64,000 nt of DNA. It comes from Aureimonas pseudogalii. Lineage in GTDB: Bacteria; Pseudomonadota; Alphaproteobacteria; Rhizobiales; Rhizobiaceae. The notes beneath the pieces were generated by a model. That model was not told the DNA's origin and did not search any database. It saw only the letters and a program-made list of their open reading frames with translations. The stretch spans positions 25,403-89,402 of the forward strand of contig NZ_JACIEK010000014.1 of the NCBI RefSeq assembly GCF_014196835.1, read 5' to 3'. This document shows, in pieces, positions 10,681-19,660 of the stretch. Made by a program: the position numbers and the translations under genes. The first letter of the stretch is position 1. The number at the start of each line of letters is the position of its first letter.

Positions 10681-10815
10681 GGGACGAGGTCTCCTCGGGA
10701 CAGGGAATGGAAGGGCCGGGCGGGGCTCGCGGCTGTGATGCCCGCCTTTGGCGCGGGGGTCAAATGCCCGCGATCTCCGGCGGTTCCGGGCGGCGCCTCG
10801 CAGCGGCTTGCCTCT

Positions 10816-11814
10816 TCAGCCCGCGCGGGTGCGCAGGTCCTCCATGAAGCCGCGACGCACGAGATCGGCGGAGTCGCCGACGCGCAGCGAGCCGGGATAG
10901 CGCAGCGACAGCGCGTCGGTGAAGGCGCCGGAGGCGGCGATCTCGCGGTAGAAGACGCCGCCGCCGAAATGCTCGCCCTCCGCCACCAGCCGCGCGAACT
11001 CCTCCACCGAGGCGGCGGAGAACTTGTAGTGCAGCAGCACGGCGTTGACGGCGGCGAAGTTGCGCACGAGCGGCAGCGGCCCGTGGATCGAGGCGCCGTT
11101 CTCCTGCGTGGCGTCGTCGACGAAGATCACCGGAAACTTGGTGAGACGGATGGCATTGCCGAAGAGGCGGGTGCGCGGTCCCCCGCGCACCGCCATGCAG
11201 AACTTCTCGGGCGCGATCTCGTAGCCGTCGCCGTCGACGAGCGGCGAGACCTCCAGCGGATGGCGGTGGCGCGCGGGGTCGAACACGGCGTCCCGCAGGG
11301 GGCCGTCCGGATAGAGGTCGAGCATCGGCGCGAGGCAGCGCTTCAGCCCGGCGCGTTCGAGATCGCCGATGAAGTCGCAAAGGCCCCGCGTCTCGCTGCC
11401 GGGGAAAAGGAGGAACTCGTCGGCGTCGACGTTGAGATACCAGCGCCCGCGCCCGTAGCGCGTGAACAGCGCGTCGCGCCAGACCCGCCCGAACACCGCC
11501 GCGCCATAGGTGACGTTGGAGACGAAGAGATCGACGTCGCCCTGGCCCCGCAGGAACTCGGCGGTGCCGTCGTCGGAGCGGTCGTCCACGAAGACGAAGC
11601 GGGTGACGCCGAGCCGGCGGTAGTGATCGAGAAAGGCGCCGAGATAGGCGCGCGAGTTGCGCACGGTGCAGACGAGCGCGAGATCCCCCGCCCCAAGCGG
11701 ACGTTCGGGCGTCACCGGCGTCAGGTCCACGCCCTCCGCAGGCTTGGCCCGGCGGCGGTAGCGGCGCTCGCGAAGGGCCAACGCCCACCGGCGCCAGAGC
11801 GGCAGGCGCCGCAT
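10816..11814 (-). CDS. Glycosyltransferase family 2-like protein
   Basis: A putative sugar transferase of about 332 residues. Its N-terminal half resembles GT2/DUF23-type transferases: LVCTVRNSRAYLGAFLDHY, then FVDDRSDDGT and the metal-binding-like WYLNVDADEFLLF, the acidic motif expected to bind the nucleotide sugar. The rest fits an acceptor domain. I use the ATG at 11814; an in-frame GTG at 11865 would add 17 residues (FRYPVADPADW) and is also plausible. The open frame continues upstream into pheS but is not coding there. It lies directly behind pheS and splits the pheS-pheT pair. Acceptor and product are unknown. Confidence 0.82.
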   Translation of the reverse strand: MRRLPLWRRWALALRERRYRRRAKPAEGVDLTPVTPERPLGAGDLALVCTVRNSRAYLGAFLDHYRRLGVTRFVFVDDRSDDGTAEFLRGQGDVDLFVSNVTYGAAVFGRVWRDALFTRYGRGRWYLNVDADEFLLFPGSETRGLCDFIGDLERAGLKRCLAPMLDLYPDGPLRDAVFDPARHRHPLEVSPLVDGDGYEIAPEKFCMAVRGGPRTRLFGNAIRLTKFPVIFVDDATQENGASIHGPLPLVRNFAAVNAVLLHYKFSAASVEEFARLVAEGEHFGGGVFYREIAASGAFTDALSLRYPGSLRVGDSADLVRRGFMEDLRTRAG

Positions 11815-11876
11815 CGCCGCCCAGTCCGCGGGGTCGGCGACGGGATAGCGGAACGTGCGGCCCACGAGCGGCCCTG

Positions 11877-12959
11877 TCAGGCGCCGAGGCCGCCGAACAG
11901 CGTCGGCACGTCGAGCGGGCGGAACCCGTAATGCTCGATCCAGCGGATGTCGGCGTCGAAGAAGGCGCGAAGGTCCGGCATGCCGTATTTCAGCATGGCG
12001 ATGCGGTCGATGCCCATGCCCCAGGCGAAGCCCTGATAGACGTCGGGGTCGAGCCCGACGCCGCGCAGCACGTTGGGATGCACCATGCCGCAGCCGAGGA
12101 TCTCCATCCAGTCGCTGCCTTCGCCGAAGCGCACCTCCGAGCCGGAGCGGTCGCACTGGATGTCGACCTCCATTGAGGGCTCGGTGAAGGGGAAGTAGGA
12201 CGGCCGAAAGCGCATGTTCAGCGAGGGCACCTCGAAGAAGGCCTTGCAGAACTCGGTGAGCACCCACTTCATGTTGGCGATGTTGGCCGTGGTGTCGACC
12301 ACCAGCCCCTCGACCTGATGGAACATCGGCGTGTGCGTGGCGTCGGAATCCTGCCGGTAGGTCTTGCCGGGAATGACGATGCGGATCGGCGGCTTCTGCG
12401 TCTCCATCGTGCGGATCTGCACGGGCGAGGTGTGGGTGCGCAGCAGCTTGCGTTCTCCATCGGCACCCGGCTTCAGGAAGAACGTGTCGTGCATCTCGCG
12501 CGCCGGATGCCCGTCGGGGAAGTTCAGCGCCGTAAAATTGTAGCGGTCGGTCTCGATGTCCGGCCCTTCCGCGATGCGGAAGCCCATGTCGGCAAAGATC
12601 GCGGTGATCTCGTCGATCACCTGGCTGATCGGGTGGATGCGCCCGCGCGACACCGGCGAGGGGCGAATGGGGAGCGTCACGTCGAGCCGCTCGGCGGTGA
12701 GCCGCGCCTCGATGGCGGCGTCGGCCAGCGCCTCGCGCCGGGCGAGGAGCGCGGCCTGCACCCGGTCGCGAAGGCCGTTCAGCGCGGGGCCCGCGTCGCG
12801 GCGCTCCTCCGGGTTCATCTTGCCGAGTCCCTTGAGGCGCTCGGAGATCTCCCCCTTCTTGCCGAGCGCGGCGAGGCGCACGGCTTCGAGCGTCGCCTCG
12901 TCGGCGGCCGCCTCGATCTCTTGGAGGAAACGGGTCTCGATGTCGGCGAGATCGCTCAT
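11877..12959 (-). CDS. pheS: Phenylalanyl-tRNA synthetase alpha subunit
   Basis: Catalytic chain of phenylalanyl-tRNA synthetase. The 360-residue protein has an N-terminal coiled-coil tRNA-binding arm (about residues 1-90) and the class II core with [21 protein letters not shown] (motif 1/2 region), [20 protein letters not shown] and the motif 3 segment [14 protein letters not shown]. The ATG at 12959 gives the usual length. The rplT terminator lies ~115 bp upstream, so pheS probably has its own promoter in 12960-13073. I saw no Phe-rich leader peptide there. Confidence 0.96.
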   Translation of the reverse strand: MSDLADIETRFLQEIEAAADEATLEAVRLAALGKKGEISERLKGLGKMNPEERRDAGPALNGLRDRVQAALLARREALADAAIEARLTAERLDVTLPIRPSPVSRGRIHPISQVIDEITAIFADMGFRIAEGPDIETDRYNFTALNFPDGHPAREMHDTFFLKPGADGERKLLRTHTSPVQIRTMETQKPPIRIVIPGKTYRQDSDATHTPMFHQVEGLVVDTTANIANMKWVLTEFCKAFFEVPSLNMRFRPSYFPFTEPSMEVDIQCDRSGSEVRFGEGSDWMEILGCGMVHPNVLRGVGLDPDVYQGFAWGMGIDRIAMLKYGMPDLRAFFDADIRWIEHYGFRPLDVPTLFGGLGA

Positions 12960-13073
12960 CGGATCACCCTCATGCTCGTGAAACGGTGGATGCGGCGGGC
13001 GCCAAGCCCGGCCGGACAGGCGGCCTGTCTATCGCGGCGCGCCGCGGTTGGAAAGACGAAGGCTCCGTGAACG

Positions 13074-13110
13074 GAAAAAGGCCCGCTCCCCCGGACAGGG
13101 AACGGGCCTT
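13074..13110 (-). terminator. Rho-independent terminator after rplT
   Basis: On the minus strand a 13-base stem (one G-U pair) is formed by AAGGCCCGTTCCC and its partner, followed directly by TTTTT. It begins about 31 bp beyond the rplT stop and separates the ribosomal-protein transcript from pheS. Confidence 0.85.
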
Positions 13111-13141
13111 CGGTCTCTCGAACCCGAGACGGTTCGCGAAC

Positions 13142-13558
13142 TTAAGCCGCGATCTTCTCGCCGACGGCGCGAGCGTGCGCGGTCTCGCTCTGGTCCTTGA
13201 TGTAGCCGAGCGCGGCCTTGGACTGCTCGACGAGGGCGGCGAAGGCCTCCGGCTCGTGGATCGCGATGTCCGACATGACCTTGCGATCGACCTCGATGCC
13301 GGCCTTCGACAGGCCGTCGATGAAGCGGGCGTAGGTGAAGCCGTGCTCGCGCACGGCGGCGTTGATGCGCTGGATCCACAGGGCGCGGAAGTTGCGCTTC
13401 TTGACGCGGCGGTCGCGCGTGGCGAACTGCTTCGACCGGTCGACCGCGGCCTTGGCGGCGCGGATGGTGTTCTTGCGGCGGCCGTAGAAGCCCTTGGCGG
13501 CCTTCAGAACCTTCTTATGCTTGGCATGGGACGTAACGCCCCGCTTGACACGTGCCAT
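13142..13558 (-). CDS. rplT: 50S ribosomal protein L20
   Basis: Primary 23S rRNA-binding protein needed for early 50S assembly. The 138-residue protein has the conserved basic N-terminus [19 protein letters not shown] followed by the RKNTIRAAK and [16 protein letters not shown] segments. The C-terminus has a ~20-residue Ala/Glu extension typical of alphaproteobacteria. The ATG has a strong Shine-Dalgarno (AAGGAG). The start is 34 bp after the rpmI stop; the two should be cotranscribed. Confidence 0.98.
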   Translation of the reverse strand: MARVKRGVTSHAKHKKVLKAAKGFYGRRKNTIRAAKAAVDRSKQFATRDRRVKKRNFRALWIQRINAAVREHGFTYARFIDGLSKAGIEVDRKVMSDIAIHEPEAFAALVEQSKAALGYIKDQSETAHARAVGEKIAA

Positions 13559-13592
13559 GGTAGTCGCTCCTTAAATCTTGAGACCGAACCGC

Positions 13593-13793
13593 TCAGCGGT
13601 TGTAGGGCATGTAGACCTTGACGATCTTCGCATCGGCGTCGGACAGGATCATCGATCCCCGCGCGTTGCGAAGGAAGTCGTTGGAGCGCTTGATCATGCC
13701 GTGGCGCTTGCCCGCCGCACCCGCCTTGACCTTGCCGGAGGCGGTCATGCGGAAGCGCTTCTTGGCGCTGGCTTTCGTCTTCATCTTGGGCAT
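13593..13793 (-). CDS. rpmI: 50S ribosomal protein L35
   Basis: Small basic 50S protein of 66 residues, starting [14 protein letters not shown] and containing the [16 protein letters not shown] core expected for L35. The ATG is preceded by AGGAGAG. It is the first gene of an rpmI-rplT unit. The 230-bp stretch upstream (13794-14026), following the infC terminator, must hold the promoter and leader. An L20-binding regulatory leader is known in E. coli and B. subtilis, but I could not identify one here. Confidence 0.98.
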   Translation of the reverse strand: MPKMKTKASAKKRFRMTASGKVKAGAAGKRHGMIKRSNDFLRNARGSMILSDADAKIVKVYMPYNR

Positions 13794-14026
13794 TTTGCTC
13801 TCCTAGGCTTTAGGATCGCGAACGGCCGGGCAGCCTCCCTCGCGGGCGGTGCGGCACTCCATCGAAGGGCTCGAAGGGTCGCGACAGCATTAGAACCGGC
13901 ACGGCATGCCCTGCCGGCCGGTTCGTATGGACGAGGGCTCGCTTAGACCATCCGCGCGCCGCTGGCAAGCCGCGCCGCGGCCACCATCTGCCGGGGAGAG
14001 ACCCTCGCCGGCCAACCTGCGGACAC

Positions 14027-14052
14027 GAAAAAGGGCGGCCGAGCCGCCCTCT
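14027..14052 (-). terminator. Rho-independent terminator after infC
   Basis: The minus strand reads GGGCGGC-TCG-GCCGCCC followed by TTTTTCGTGTCC, 25 bp beyond the infC stop. It implies that infC and rpmI-rplT are transcribed separately, unlike the continuous E. coli operon. Confidence 0.85.
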
Positions 14053-14077
14053 TCGCATCCCGGAGGATCGTCGGCGC

Positions 14078-14617
14078 TCAGCCCTTGGGGGCGAGCACCA
14101 TCATCATCTGGCGGCCTTCGAGCTTGGGCTCGGCCTCGACCTTGGAGATCTCGGCCGTCTCCTCGCGCACGCGGTTGAGAAGCTGCATGCCGAGTTCCTG
14201 GTGCGCCATCTCGCGACCACGGAAGCGCAGGGTCAGCTTGACCTTGTCGCCCTCTTCGAAGAAGCGACGCACGGCCTTCATCTTCGTCTCGTAGTCGTGG
14301 TCATCGATGTTCGGACGCATCTTGATCTCCTTGACCTCGATGATCTTCTGTCGGCGACGGGCTTCGGCGGCCTTCTTCTGGCCCTCGTATTTCAGCTTGC
14401 CGAGATCGAGGATCTTGCAGACCGGCGGGTTCGCGGTCGGCACGATCTCGACGAGGTCGAGTCCGGCCTCCTCGGCGAGGGCGAGCGCCTCGGAGGTGTT
14501 GATGGCGCCCCGGTTGTGGCCGTCGGTGTCGATCAGCTGAACCTGGGGAACCCGGATGTCCCGGTTGGAGCGCGGCCCCTCCTTCTGGGCCGGCGGCGCG
14601 CGAAATGGTCTGCGAAT
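14078..14617 (-). CDS. infC: Translation initiation factor IF-3 (ATT start)
   Basis: Prevents premature 30S-50S joining and proofreads start-codon choice. The full 179-residue protein begins at an ATT codon at 14617, 5 bases after a GGAGACA Shine-Dalgarno. From there the frame reads [20 protein letters not shown], the conserved alphaproteobacterial IF-3 N-terminus. An ATG-only reading would begin 58 codons later at 14443 and lose the N-terminal domain ([28 protein letters not shown]). The C-terminal domain has the conserved [18 protein letters not shown]. Rare ATT starts at infC are known from E. coli, where IF-3 represses its own synthesis by discriminating against them. Confidence 0.95.
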   Translation of the reverse strand: MRRPFRAPPAQKEGPRSNRDIRVPQVQLIDTDGHNRGAINTSEALALAEEAGLDLVEIVPTANPPVCKILDLGKLKYEGQKKAAEARRRQKIIEVKEIKMRPNIDDHDYETKMKAVRRFFEEGDKVKLTLRFRGREMAHQELGMQLLNRVREETAEISKVEAEPKLEGRQMMMVLAPKG

Positions 14618-14843
14618 GGTCGTTGTCTCCGGCTGTTGACGGGCGGCTGCGGGGTCTCAAATCAGAACGAGCCGCACGAGGTTTCGTCGCATCCCAATGC
14701 GAAGAACACCCTGTCGGTCGTGAATGCTTTTTCGCATATAGCATGGCGCAGCCCCGATTTCACGTTGCCAGCGCCAGAAAAAGTAGCAAGGCGAACGCCA
14801 GAAAAATGGCGGGGTCGCCCCCAGCCCCTCCCCCGCCTCGACG

Positions 14844-15638
14844 ATGGAACCCCTGCCGATGACCGCCGACACCGCCTCGATCCTGCGCGACGCCGCCCTT
14901 CCCCATCCGATCGCCCATCTTGCCGTCGCTGGCCCCGCGCCCACCGTCGTCTGGCTCGGCGGCTACCGCTCGGACATGCGGGGCGCGAAGGCCGAACGGC
15001 TGGCCGCCGGAGCCGGCCGCGGCACCTACGGCTTCCTGCGCTTCGACTATTCCGGCCACGGGGAATCGGGCGGCGCCTTCGAGGACGGCACGATCTCGCG
15101 CTGGAGCGAGGATGCGGGCGCCGCGATCGAGGCGCTGGCGCCGGGGCCGCTGATCCTCGTCGGCTCGTCGATGGGCGCCTGGATCGCGCTCCGGCTGACG
15201 GCCTGGCTGCGGGCGCGCGGCGAGGGCGAGCGCCTGAAGGGCCTGCTGCTCCTCGCCCCCGCGCCCGACTTCACCGGGCGGCTGGTGGAGCCTTCCCTCA
15301 CCGCCGAGGAGCGCGCATGCCTCGAGCGCGAAGGCCGGATCCTGCGTCCCTCGCCCTATGGCGAGCCGACGCTCTACACGCGCGCGCTCATCGAGGACGG
15401 TGCCGCCGTCGCCGTGATGGACCGCCCGATCGAGACCGGCTGCCCCGTGCGCATCATCCAGGGCATGGAGGACGCCGAGGTCCCCTTCGCCCACGCGCTC
15501 GAACTCGTCTCGCACCTGCCGGCCGACGGGGTGACGCTGACGCTGGTGCGCGACGGCGACCATCGCCTGTCGCGCGAAGAGGACCTCCTGCGCATGGAGC
15601 GCGCGCTCGGCGAACTGCTGGCCGCGGCGCGCGGCTAG
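14844..15638 (+). CDS. Alpha/beta hydrolase
   Basis: A serine hydrolase-fold protein of 264 residues. The nucleophile elbow is GSSMGAW (LILVGSSMGAWIALRL), with a likely acid in QGMEDAEVP and base in DGDHRLS. The N-terminal WLGGYRSDM/FDYSGHGES region is typical of the ABHD10/palmitoyl-thioesterase-like branch common in Rhizobiales. The start is ATG at 14844 or, equally plausible, ATG five codons later at 14859. It is transcribed divergently from infC across a 226-bp region. The physiological substrate is unknown. Confidence 0.88.
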   Translation: MEPLPMTADTASILRDAALPHPIAHLAVAGPAPTVVWLGGYRSDMRGAKAERLAAGAGRGTYGFLRFDYSGHGESGGAFEDGTISRWSEDAGAAIEALAPGPLILVGSSMGAWIALRLTAWLRARGEGERLKGLLLLAPAPDFTGRLVEPSLTAEERACLEREGRILRPSPYGEPTLYTRALIEDGAAVAVMDRPIETGCPVRIIQGMEDAEVPFAHALELVSHLPADGVTLTLVRDGDHRLSREEDLLRMERALGELLAAARG

Positions 15639-16000
15639 AGCCTCCGCCGTGAAGGCCGAGCCGGCTTTCGCGTGCGGACACGACGGCAAACGGGAGCCTG
15701 GAGCCGGTGGTCAGCCCTGAGGGATCGCTCCGCCGGCAATCGTGACGATGCTGTGACGTTTCGGGCACAGCCATGCGACACCGCCCACGCAAGCGGTGGA
15801 AAAAAGAGCAAGATTCGCTGCAAGACCCTCTGGACGCCGATCCCGTGCGCTCCACATCGCCCACGCATTTTCGGCCGAAGCTGGCTTGGGGGCGGTGCTG
15901 CGCCGCCGCGACGACGAAATCCTGCGATTGACAGGTTTTCGCGCTGCACCCACGATGGGTCCAGGCGAGGGACGGCTCGCCTAACCGACGGAGATCAGAC
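15639..16000. other. Intergenic region, 362 bp
   Basis: No convincing gene on either strand; the short open frames have arginine-rich, low-complexity translations. The only signals seen are the promoter-like pair at 15928-15956 and a ribosome-binding site just before 16001. Confidence 0.5.
15928..15956 (+). promoter_or_regulatory. Putative promoter of the transglutaminase-like gene
   Basis: A perfect TTGACA at 15928-15933 is followed after 17 bp by CACGAT at 15951-15956, a plausible weak -10. The start codon lies about 45 bp further on. Confidence 0.4.
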
Positions 16001-16618
16001 ATGATTTTTCGGCGCGTGTTCGGCGCAACGCTCTTGGCTTGCCTTTTTTTCGGATCCCTTGGCGGACCCGCTTCCGCGACGGGGCTCGGCACCATGCCGC
16101 TCGGCGCGGCCACCAAACAACCCTTCGGCCACTATTCGCTGTGCCGCCGCGATCCCGAGCAATGCCGCGTCGAACCCGGTCCTGCCGCCTCGCCCGCCGC
16201 GCTCGATCTGCCCTTGATGCGCCTCGTCGCCGGCATCAACCGTGACGTCAACCGCTCGATCGCCCCGGAATCGGACCAGGCGCTCTACGGCGTCGAGGAG
16301 CGCTGGACCCTGCCGACGCTCTCGCGCGGCGACTGCGAGGACTACGCGCTGCTGAAGCGCCGGCGCCTGCACGATGCCGGCGTTCCCTATGGCGATCTCC
16401 TGATGACGGTGGTGCGCAAACGCGACGGCACCGGCCACGCCATCCTGACGCTGCGCACGCAGGCCGGCGACTTCGTGCTCGACAATCTCGACGATCGCGT
16501 GCGGCCCTGGGCCGAGGTGCCCTATCGCTTCATCAAGCGCCAGTCGTCCACCGATCCCGCCCGCTGGGTGGAGATCGAGACCGACGCCGAGCCGATCGTC
16601 AGCGCTCTGTCGCGCTGA
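16001..16618 (+). CDS. Transglutaminase-like cysteine peptidase (BTLCP)
   Basis: A secreted or periplasmic bacterial transglutaminase-like cysteine proteinase of 205 residues. Residues 1 to about 26 form a signal peptide (LLACLFFGSLGGPASA). The Cys-His-Asp triad is seen as GDCEDYAL, GHAILTLRT and LDNLDDRVRPW. The start has a good Shine-Dalgarno (GGAGATCAG). In gammaproteobacteria such proteins (LapG) process adhesins in biofilm control, but this alphaproteobacterial branch usually lacks that context, and no LapD or adhesin gene is nearby, so the substrate is open. Confidence 0.88.
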   Translation: MIFRRVFGATLLACLFFGSLGGPASATGLGTMPLGAATKQPFGHYSLCRRDPEQCRVEPGPAASPAALDLPLMRLVAGINRDVNRSIAPESDQALYGVEERWTLPTLSRGDCEDYALLKRRRLHDAGVPYGDLLMTVVRKRDGTGHAILTLRTQAGDFVLDNLDDRVRPWAEVPYRFIKRQSSTDPARWVEIETDAEPIVSALSR

Positions 16619-16630
16619 GGCCGAAGCGCT

Positions 16631-16825
16631 TCAACTCTCGTCGTCGGGCTCGCTCGGTGGACGGTCGGTCTCGGGCCCCGGCAGCACGTAGGAGCCCTTC
16701 AGCCAGCGATTGAGATCCACCGCCTTGCAGCGCGGCGAGCAGAAGGGAAAGCTCTCGCGATCGGACACCCGCCCGCATTCGGGGCAGCGGCGCCGGGGGC
16801 GAAGCGGGACGACGCTGGCGCTCAA
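16631..16825 (-). CDS. yacG: DNA gyrase inhibitor YacG
   Basis: A 64-residue zinc protein with the C-x2-C and C-x3-C ligands in RRRCPECGRVSDRESFPFC and CSPRCKAVDLNRWL. Family members bind GyrB and inhibit gyrase. The C-terminus is acidic (EPDDES). The only usable start is TTG at 16825, 7 bp after the maf stop. The infA-maf-yacG order is conserved in Rhizobiales. It converges with the transglutaminase-like gene with only 12 bp between the stops. Confidence 0.88.
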   Translation of the reverse strand: MSASVVPLRPRRRCPECGRVSDRESFPFCSPRCKAVDLNRWLKGSYVLPGPETDRPPSEPDDES

Positions 16826-16832
16826 CGTCGCG

Positions 16833-17465
16833 TCAGCCCGGCAGCGGCGCGTGTGCGCCGATCGGGGGAACCGCGAAGCCTTCGCCGGCGAGCAGCGACA
16901 GGGTCTCGTAGAGCGGCAGACCGACGATGCCGGTGTAGGAGCCCGTGAGCTTCACCACGAAGGCGCCGGCCCGGCCCTGGATGGCGTAGCCGCCGGCCTT
17001 GCCCTGCCATTCGCCGGACGCGACGTAGCGTTCGATGTCCTCGCGCGACAGACGCTTGAAGCGCACCCGGCTCTCCACCAGCCGCTCGCGCGTCTTGCCG
17101 CCGGGCGTCACCACGCAGATTCCGGTGTAGACGCGGTGCGTGCGGCCGGAGAGGATGCGAAGGTTGGCCACCGCGTCGTCCGCGATCTCGGCCTTCGGCA
17201 TGACCTCGCGCCCCACCGCCACCACCGTATCGGCCCCGAGCGTCCAGCGCCCCTCGGTCTCGCCGCGGGCGCGCAGCGTCTCGAAGGCGGCCATCGCCTT
17301 CAGCCGCGCCAGGCGCTTGGCCAGCGCCCGCGGCGTCTCGGCCCGCTGCGGCGTCTCGTCGACGTCGGTCGGCAGCAGGCGCTCGGGCTCGATGCCCACC
17401 TGCTGCAGGAGTTCGAGGCGCCGAGGCGAGGCGGATGCGAGGACGAGCGCGCTCGCCGGCTTCAT
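16833..17465 (-). CDS. maf: Maf family nucleoside triphosphate pyrophosphatase
   Basis: House-cleaning pyrophosphatase that hydrolyses non-canonical or (d)TTP/UTP-type nucleotides. The 210-residue protein has the N-terminal [14 protein letters not shown] motif, the catalytic Asp region [10 protein letters not shown], the conserved [23 protein letters not shown] segment and [13 protein letters not shown]. It starts at ATG 17465, 14 bp after the infA stop, and is followed 7 bp later by yacG, forming an infA-maf-yacG operon. Confidence 0.93.
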   Translation of the reverse strand: MKPASALVLASASPRRLELLQQVGIEPERLLPTDVDETPQRAETPRALAKRLARLKAMAAFETLRARGETEGRWTLGADTVVAVGREVMPKAEIADDAVANLRILSGRTHRVYTGICVVTPGGKTRERLVESRVRFKRLSREDIERYVASGEWQGKAGGYAIQGRAGAFVVKLTGSYTGIVGLPLYETLSLLAGEGFAVPPIGAHAPLPG

Positions 17466-17479
17466 AAGGAGCGCCGCCG

Positions 17480-17698
17480 TTACTTGAAGCGGTAGGTGAT
17501 GCGGCCCTTCGTCAGGTCGTAGGGCGTCATCTCCACGAGCACCTTGTCGCCGGTGAGCACGCGGATGCGATTCTTGCGCATGCGGCCCGCGGTGTGGGCG
17601 ATGATCTCGTGTTCGTTCTCGAGCTTGATGCGGAAGGTCGCGTTGGGCAGGAGTTCGGTGACGACTCCCGGGAACTCGAGAACTTCTTCTTTCGCCAT
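17480..17698 (-). CDS. infA: Translation initiation factor IF-1
   Basis: S1-fold protein that binds the 30S A site during initiation. The 72-residue protein starts [17 protein letters not shown] at ATG 17698 and has the conserved core [21 protein letters not shown]. Length and sequence are those of canonical IF-1; upstream in-frame Mets are not part of the gene. It heads infA-maf-yacG and lies downstream of the duplicated terminator of murA. Confidence 0.97.
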   Translation of the reverse strand: MAKEEVLEFPGVVTELLPNATFRIKLENEHEIIAHTAGRMRKNRIRVLTGDKVLVEMTPYDLTKGRITYRFK

Positions 17699-17710
17699 GC
17701 GTCTACGGAA

Positions 17711-17790
17711 CCTCGAAAAGACAGGGGCCCGGGACATGACGTCCGGGACCACCTCGAAAAAACAGCGTCCCGGACGTGAGGTCCGGGACC
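17711..17790 (-). terminator. Tandem duplicated terminator between murA and infA
   Basis: Two imperfect copies of a ~40-bp unit lie head to tail (17711-17750 and 17752-17790), each beginning CCTCGAAAA and ending GTCCGGGACC. On the minus strand each reads as a hairpin plus T-run. The copy nearer murA has perfect 9-base arms followed by GCTGTTTTTT. The second has one mismatch in ten pairs followed by CCTGTCTTTT. This looks like a terminator that was duplicated in place. Confidence 0.75.
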
Positions 17791-17924
17791 GCGGGGGGAA
17801 CGGGTCAGGCGTCGGACGGCAAGCCGGCCGCGCACGCGCCTCAAAACGTGAATTCCCGCCCTAAATCGGCGTTCGCCCACCAAAATGCAAGCACTTCCCG
17901 CGCCGGGCGTCCGGAGCCCGGCTT

Positions 17925-19214
17925 TCAGCTCGAGATGCGCTCGACGTCGGCGCCGCAGGCGACGAGCTTCTCCTCCAGCCGCTCGAAGCCGCGGTCGAGA
18001 TGGTAGACCCGGTTCACCGTGGTCTCGCCCTCGGCGACGAGCCCGGCGATGACGAGCGAGACCGAGGCGCGAAGGTCGGTCGCCATGACGGGCGCGCCGA
18101 CGAGCCGCGGCACGCCCTCGATCCGCGCCATCTGGCCCGAGAGCGAGATCTTCGCGCCGAGACGGGCCAGTTCCTGCACGTGCATGAAGCGGTTCTCGAA
18201 GATCGTCTCGGTGATGTGCGAGACGCCGTCCGAGCGCGTCATCAGCGCCATGAACTGCGCCTGGAGATCGGTCGGGAAGCCGGGGAACGGGTCGGTGACG
18301 ACGTCCACCGGGCGGATGCCATTGCCGTTGCGCTGGATGCGCATGCCATGCGGCGTGTCGGTGACGGAGGCGCCGGCGTCCCGCAGCGCGGTGAGCGCGG
18401 TCTGCAGCAGGTCGGAGCGCGTGCCTTCCAGCGTCACGTCGCCGCCCGCCATCGCCACGGCCATGGCGTAGGTGCCGGTCTCGATGCGGTCCGGCAGCAC
18501 GCGGTGGCGCGCGCCGGAGAGCGCGGTGACGCCCTCGATCGTGATCGTGGAGGTGCCGGCGCCCGTGATGCGCGCGCCCATGGCGTTGAGGCACTGCGCG
18601 AGGTCGGCGACCTCGGGCTCGCGCGCCGCATTTTCGAGCACCGTCTCGCCCTTGGCGAGCGAGGCCGCCATCATCAGGACGTGCGTGGCGCCGACGGAGA
18701 CCTTCGGGAAGGTGTAGCGGTTGCCGACGAGCCCGCCCTTGGCCTCGGCCACGATGTAGCCGGCGTCGATGTCGATCGTGGCGCCGAGCGCCTGCAGGCC
18801 CTCGATGAAGAGATCCACCGGCCGCGTGCCGATGGCGCAGCCGCCCGGCAGCGAGACGCGCGCCTTGTGCATGCGCGCGAGCAGCGGCCCGATCACCCAG
18901 AACGAGGCGCGCATCTTGGAGACGAGCTCGTAGGGCGCGGTGGTGTCGACGATGGTGCGGGCGGTGAAGTGGATGGTGCGGCCCGAACCGGCGTTCGTGG
19001 CGAGGCGCTTGCCCGAGACCGTGTAGTCGACGCCGTGATTGCCGAGGATGCGGATGAGCTGCTCGACGTCGGCCAGATGCGGCACGTTCTCGAGCGTCAG
19101 CGTGTCGTCGGTGAGAAGCGCGGCGATCATCAGCGGCAGGGCGGCGTTCTTGGCGCCCGAGATCGGGATCGTGCCGTTGAGGGCGTTGCCGCCGCGAATG
19201 CGAATGCGATCCAT
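17925..19214 (-). CDS. murA: UDP-N-acetylglucosamine 1-carboxyvinyltransferase
   Basis: First committed enzyme of peptidoglycan synthesis, transferring enolpyruvate from PEP to UDP-GlcNAc. The 429-residue protein starts at ATG 19214 ([20 protein letters not shown]) and has KNAALPLM, the active-site cysteine in [15 protein letters not shown], the target of fosfomycin, and the C-terminal [11 protein letters not shown]. The 33-residue upstream in-frame extension is low-complexity and not part of the enzyme. The tandem terminator at 17711-17790 should end its transcript. Confidence 0.96.
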   Translation of the reverse strand: MDRIRIRGGNALNGTIPISGAKNAALPLMIAALLTDDTLTLENVPHLADVEQLIRILGNHGVDYTVSGKRLATNAGSGRTIHFTARTIVDTTAPYELVSKMRASFWVIGPLLARMHKARVSLPGGCAIGTRPVDLFIEGLQALGATIDIDAGYIVAEAKGGLVGNRYTFPKVSVGATHVLMMAASLAKGETVLENAAREPEVADLAQCLNAMGARITGAGTSTITIEGVTALSGARHRVLPDRIETGTYAMAVAMAGGDVTLEGTRSDLLQTALTALRDAGASVTDTPHGMRIQRNGNGIRPVDVVTDPFPGFPTDLQAQFMALMTRSDGVSHITETIFENRFMHVQELARLGAKISLSGQMARIEGVPRLVGAPVMATDLRASVSLVIAGLVAEGETTVNRVYHLDRGFERLEEKLVACGADVERISS

Positions 19215-19381
19215 GAAGGGGCCTTGCTGATGTCGCCGAGGAGGTCGAACCCCGCGGCGCGGCGCGCCGTCCGGTCGGCCGGGGCGGGAAAGTCCGTCTC
19301 CTACACGAGGCAAGGGAGACGATCAAATCGGCGGCTTCGCCCCTTCTCTCCCCTGGGTCTCCGGTCCCGTTCCGCGCGCCT

Positions 19382-19540
19382 TCAGTGCGGGCGCAGCAGT
19401 ACATCGAGCCCGAACACCACCATCGCGGCGAGCGCGATCTTCCAGAAGTCGCCGCGCCGGCGAAGGCCGGGCACGCCGAAGGGCCGCCAGATCTGCGCCG
19501 CCATGAGCGCGATCATCAGGATCGAGAAGAGCTTGTTCAT
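19382..19540 (-). CDS. Small inner-membrane protein (52 aa)
   Basis: A 52-residue protein with ATG at 19540 behind a strong GGGAAGGGGG ribosome-binding site. It has two hydrophobic segments (LFSILMIALMAAQIW, and FWKIALAAMVVFGLDVLL) joined by a basic loop (GLRRRGD). Similar short proteins occur beside murA in Rhizobiales as far as I recall; no function is assigned. Confidence 0.65.
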   Translation of the reverse strand: MNKLFSILMIALMAAQIWRPFGVPGLRRRGDFWKIALAAMVVFGLDVLLRPH

Positions 19541-19588
19541 CCCCCTTCCCCTACAGCATCGCGGACCCGCGCCAAGCGCCTTTCTGGC

Positions 19589-19626
19589 GCGAAAAGACCC
19601 GGACGGTATCCGCCGTCCGGGTCTCT
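19589..19626 (-). terminator. Terminator after the fasciclin gene
   Basis: A perfect 12-base stem (19595-19606 with 19613-19624) and a 6-base loop, followed on the minus strand by TTTTC. It begins 37 bp beyond the stop codon at 19661. Confidence 0.8.
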
Positions 19627-19660
19627 CCAAGATGCGATGCGGGGGATGGGGCGGGAGGGG

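Noticed and set aside
12960..13073. Phe-codon leader peptide/attenuator upstream of pheS
   Set aside because: I searched the region for a short open frame with repeated Phe codons and an alternative hairpin; none was found.
13794..14026. L20-binding autoregulatory leader before rpmI
   Set aside because: The leader length would permit one, but I could not draw a convincing structure mimicking the 23S site.
14443..14617. Short infC starting at the ATG at 14443
   Set aside because: Conserved IF-3 N-terminal sequence continues upstream in frame to an ATT with a good Shine-Dalgarno, so the ATG start would truncate the protein.
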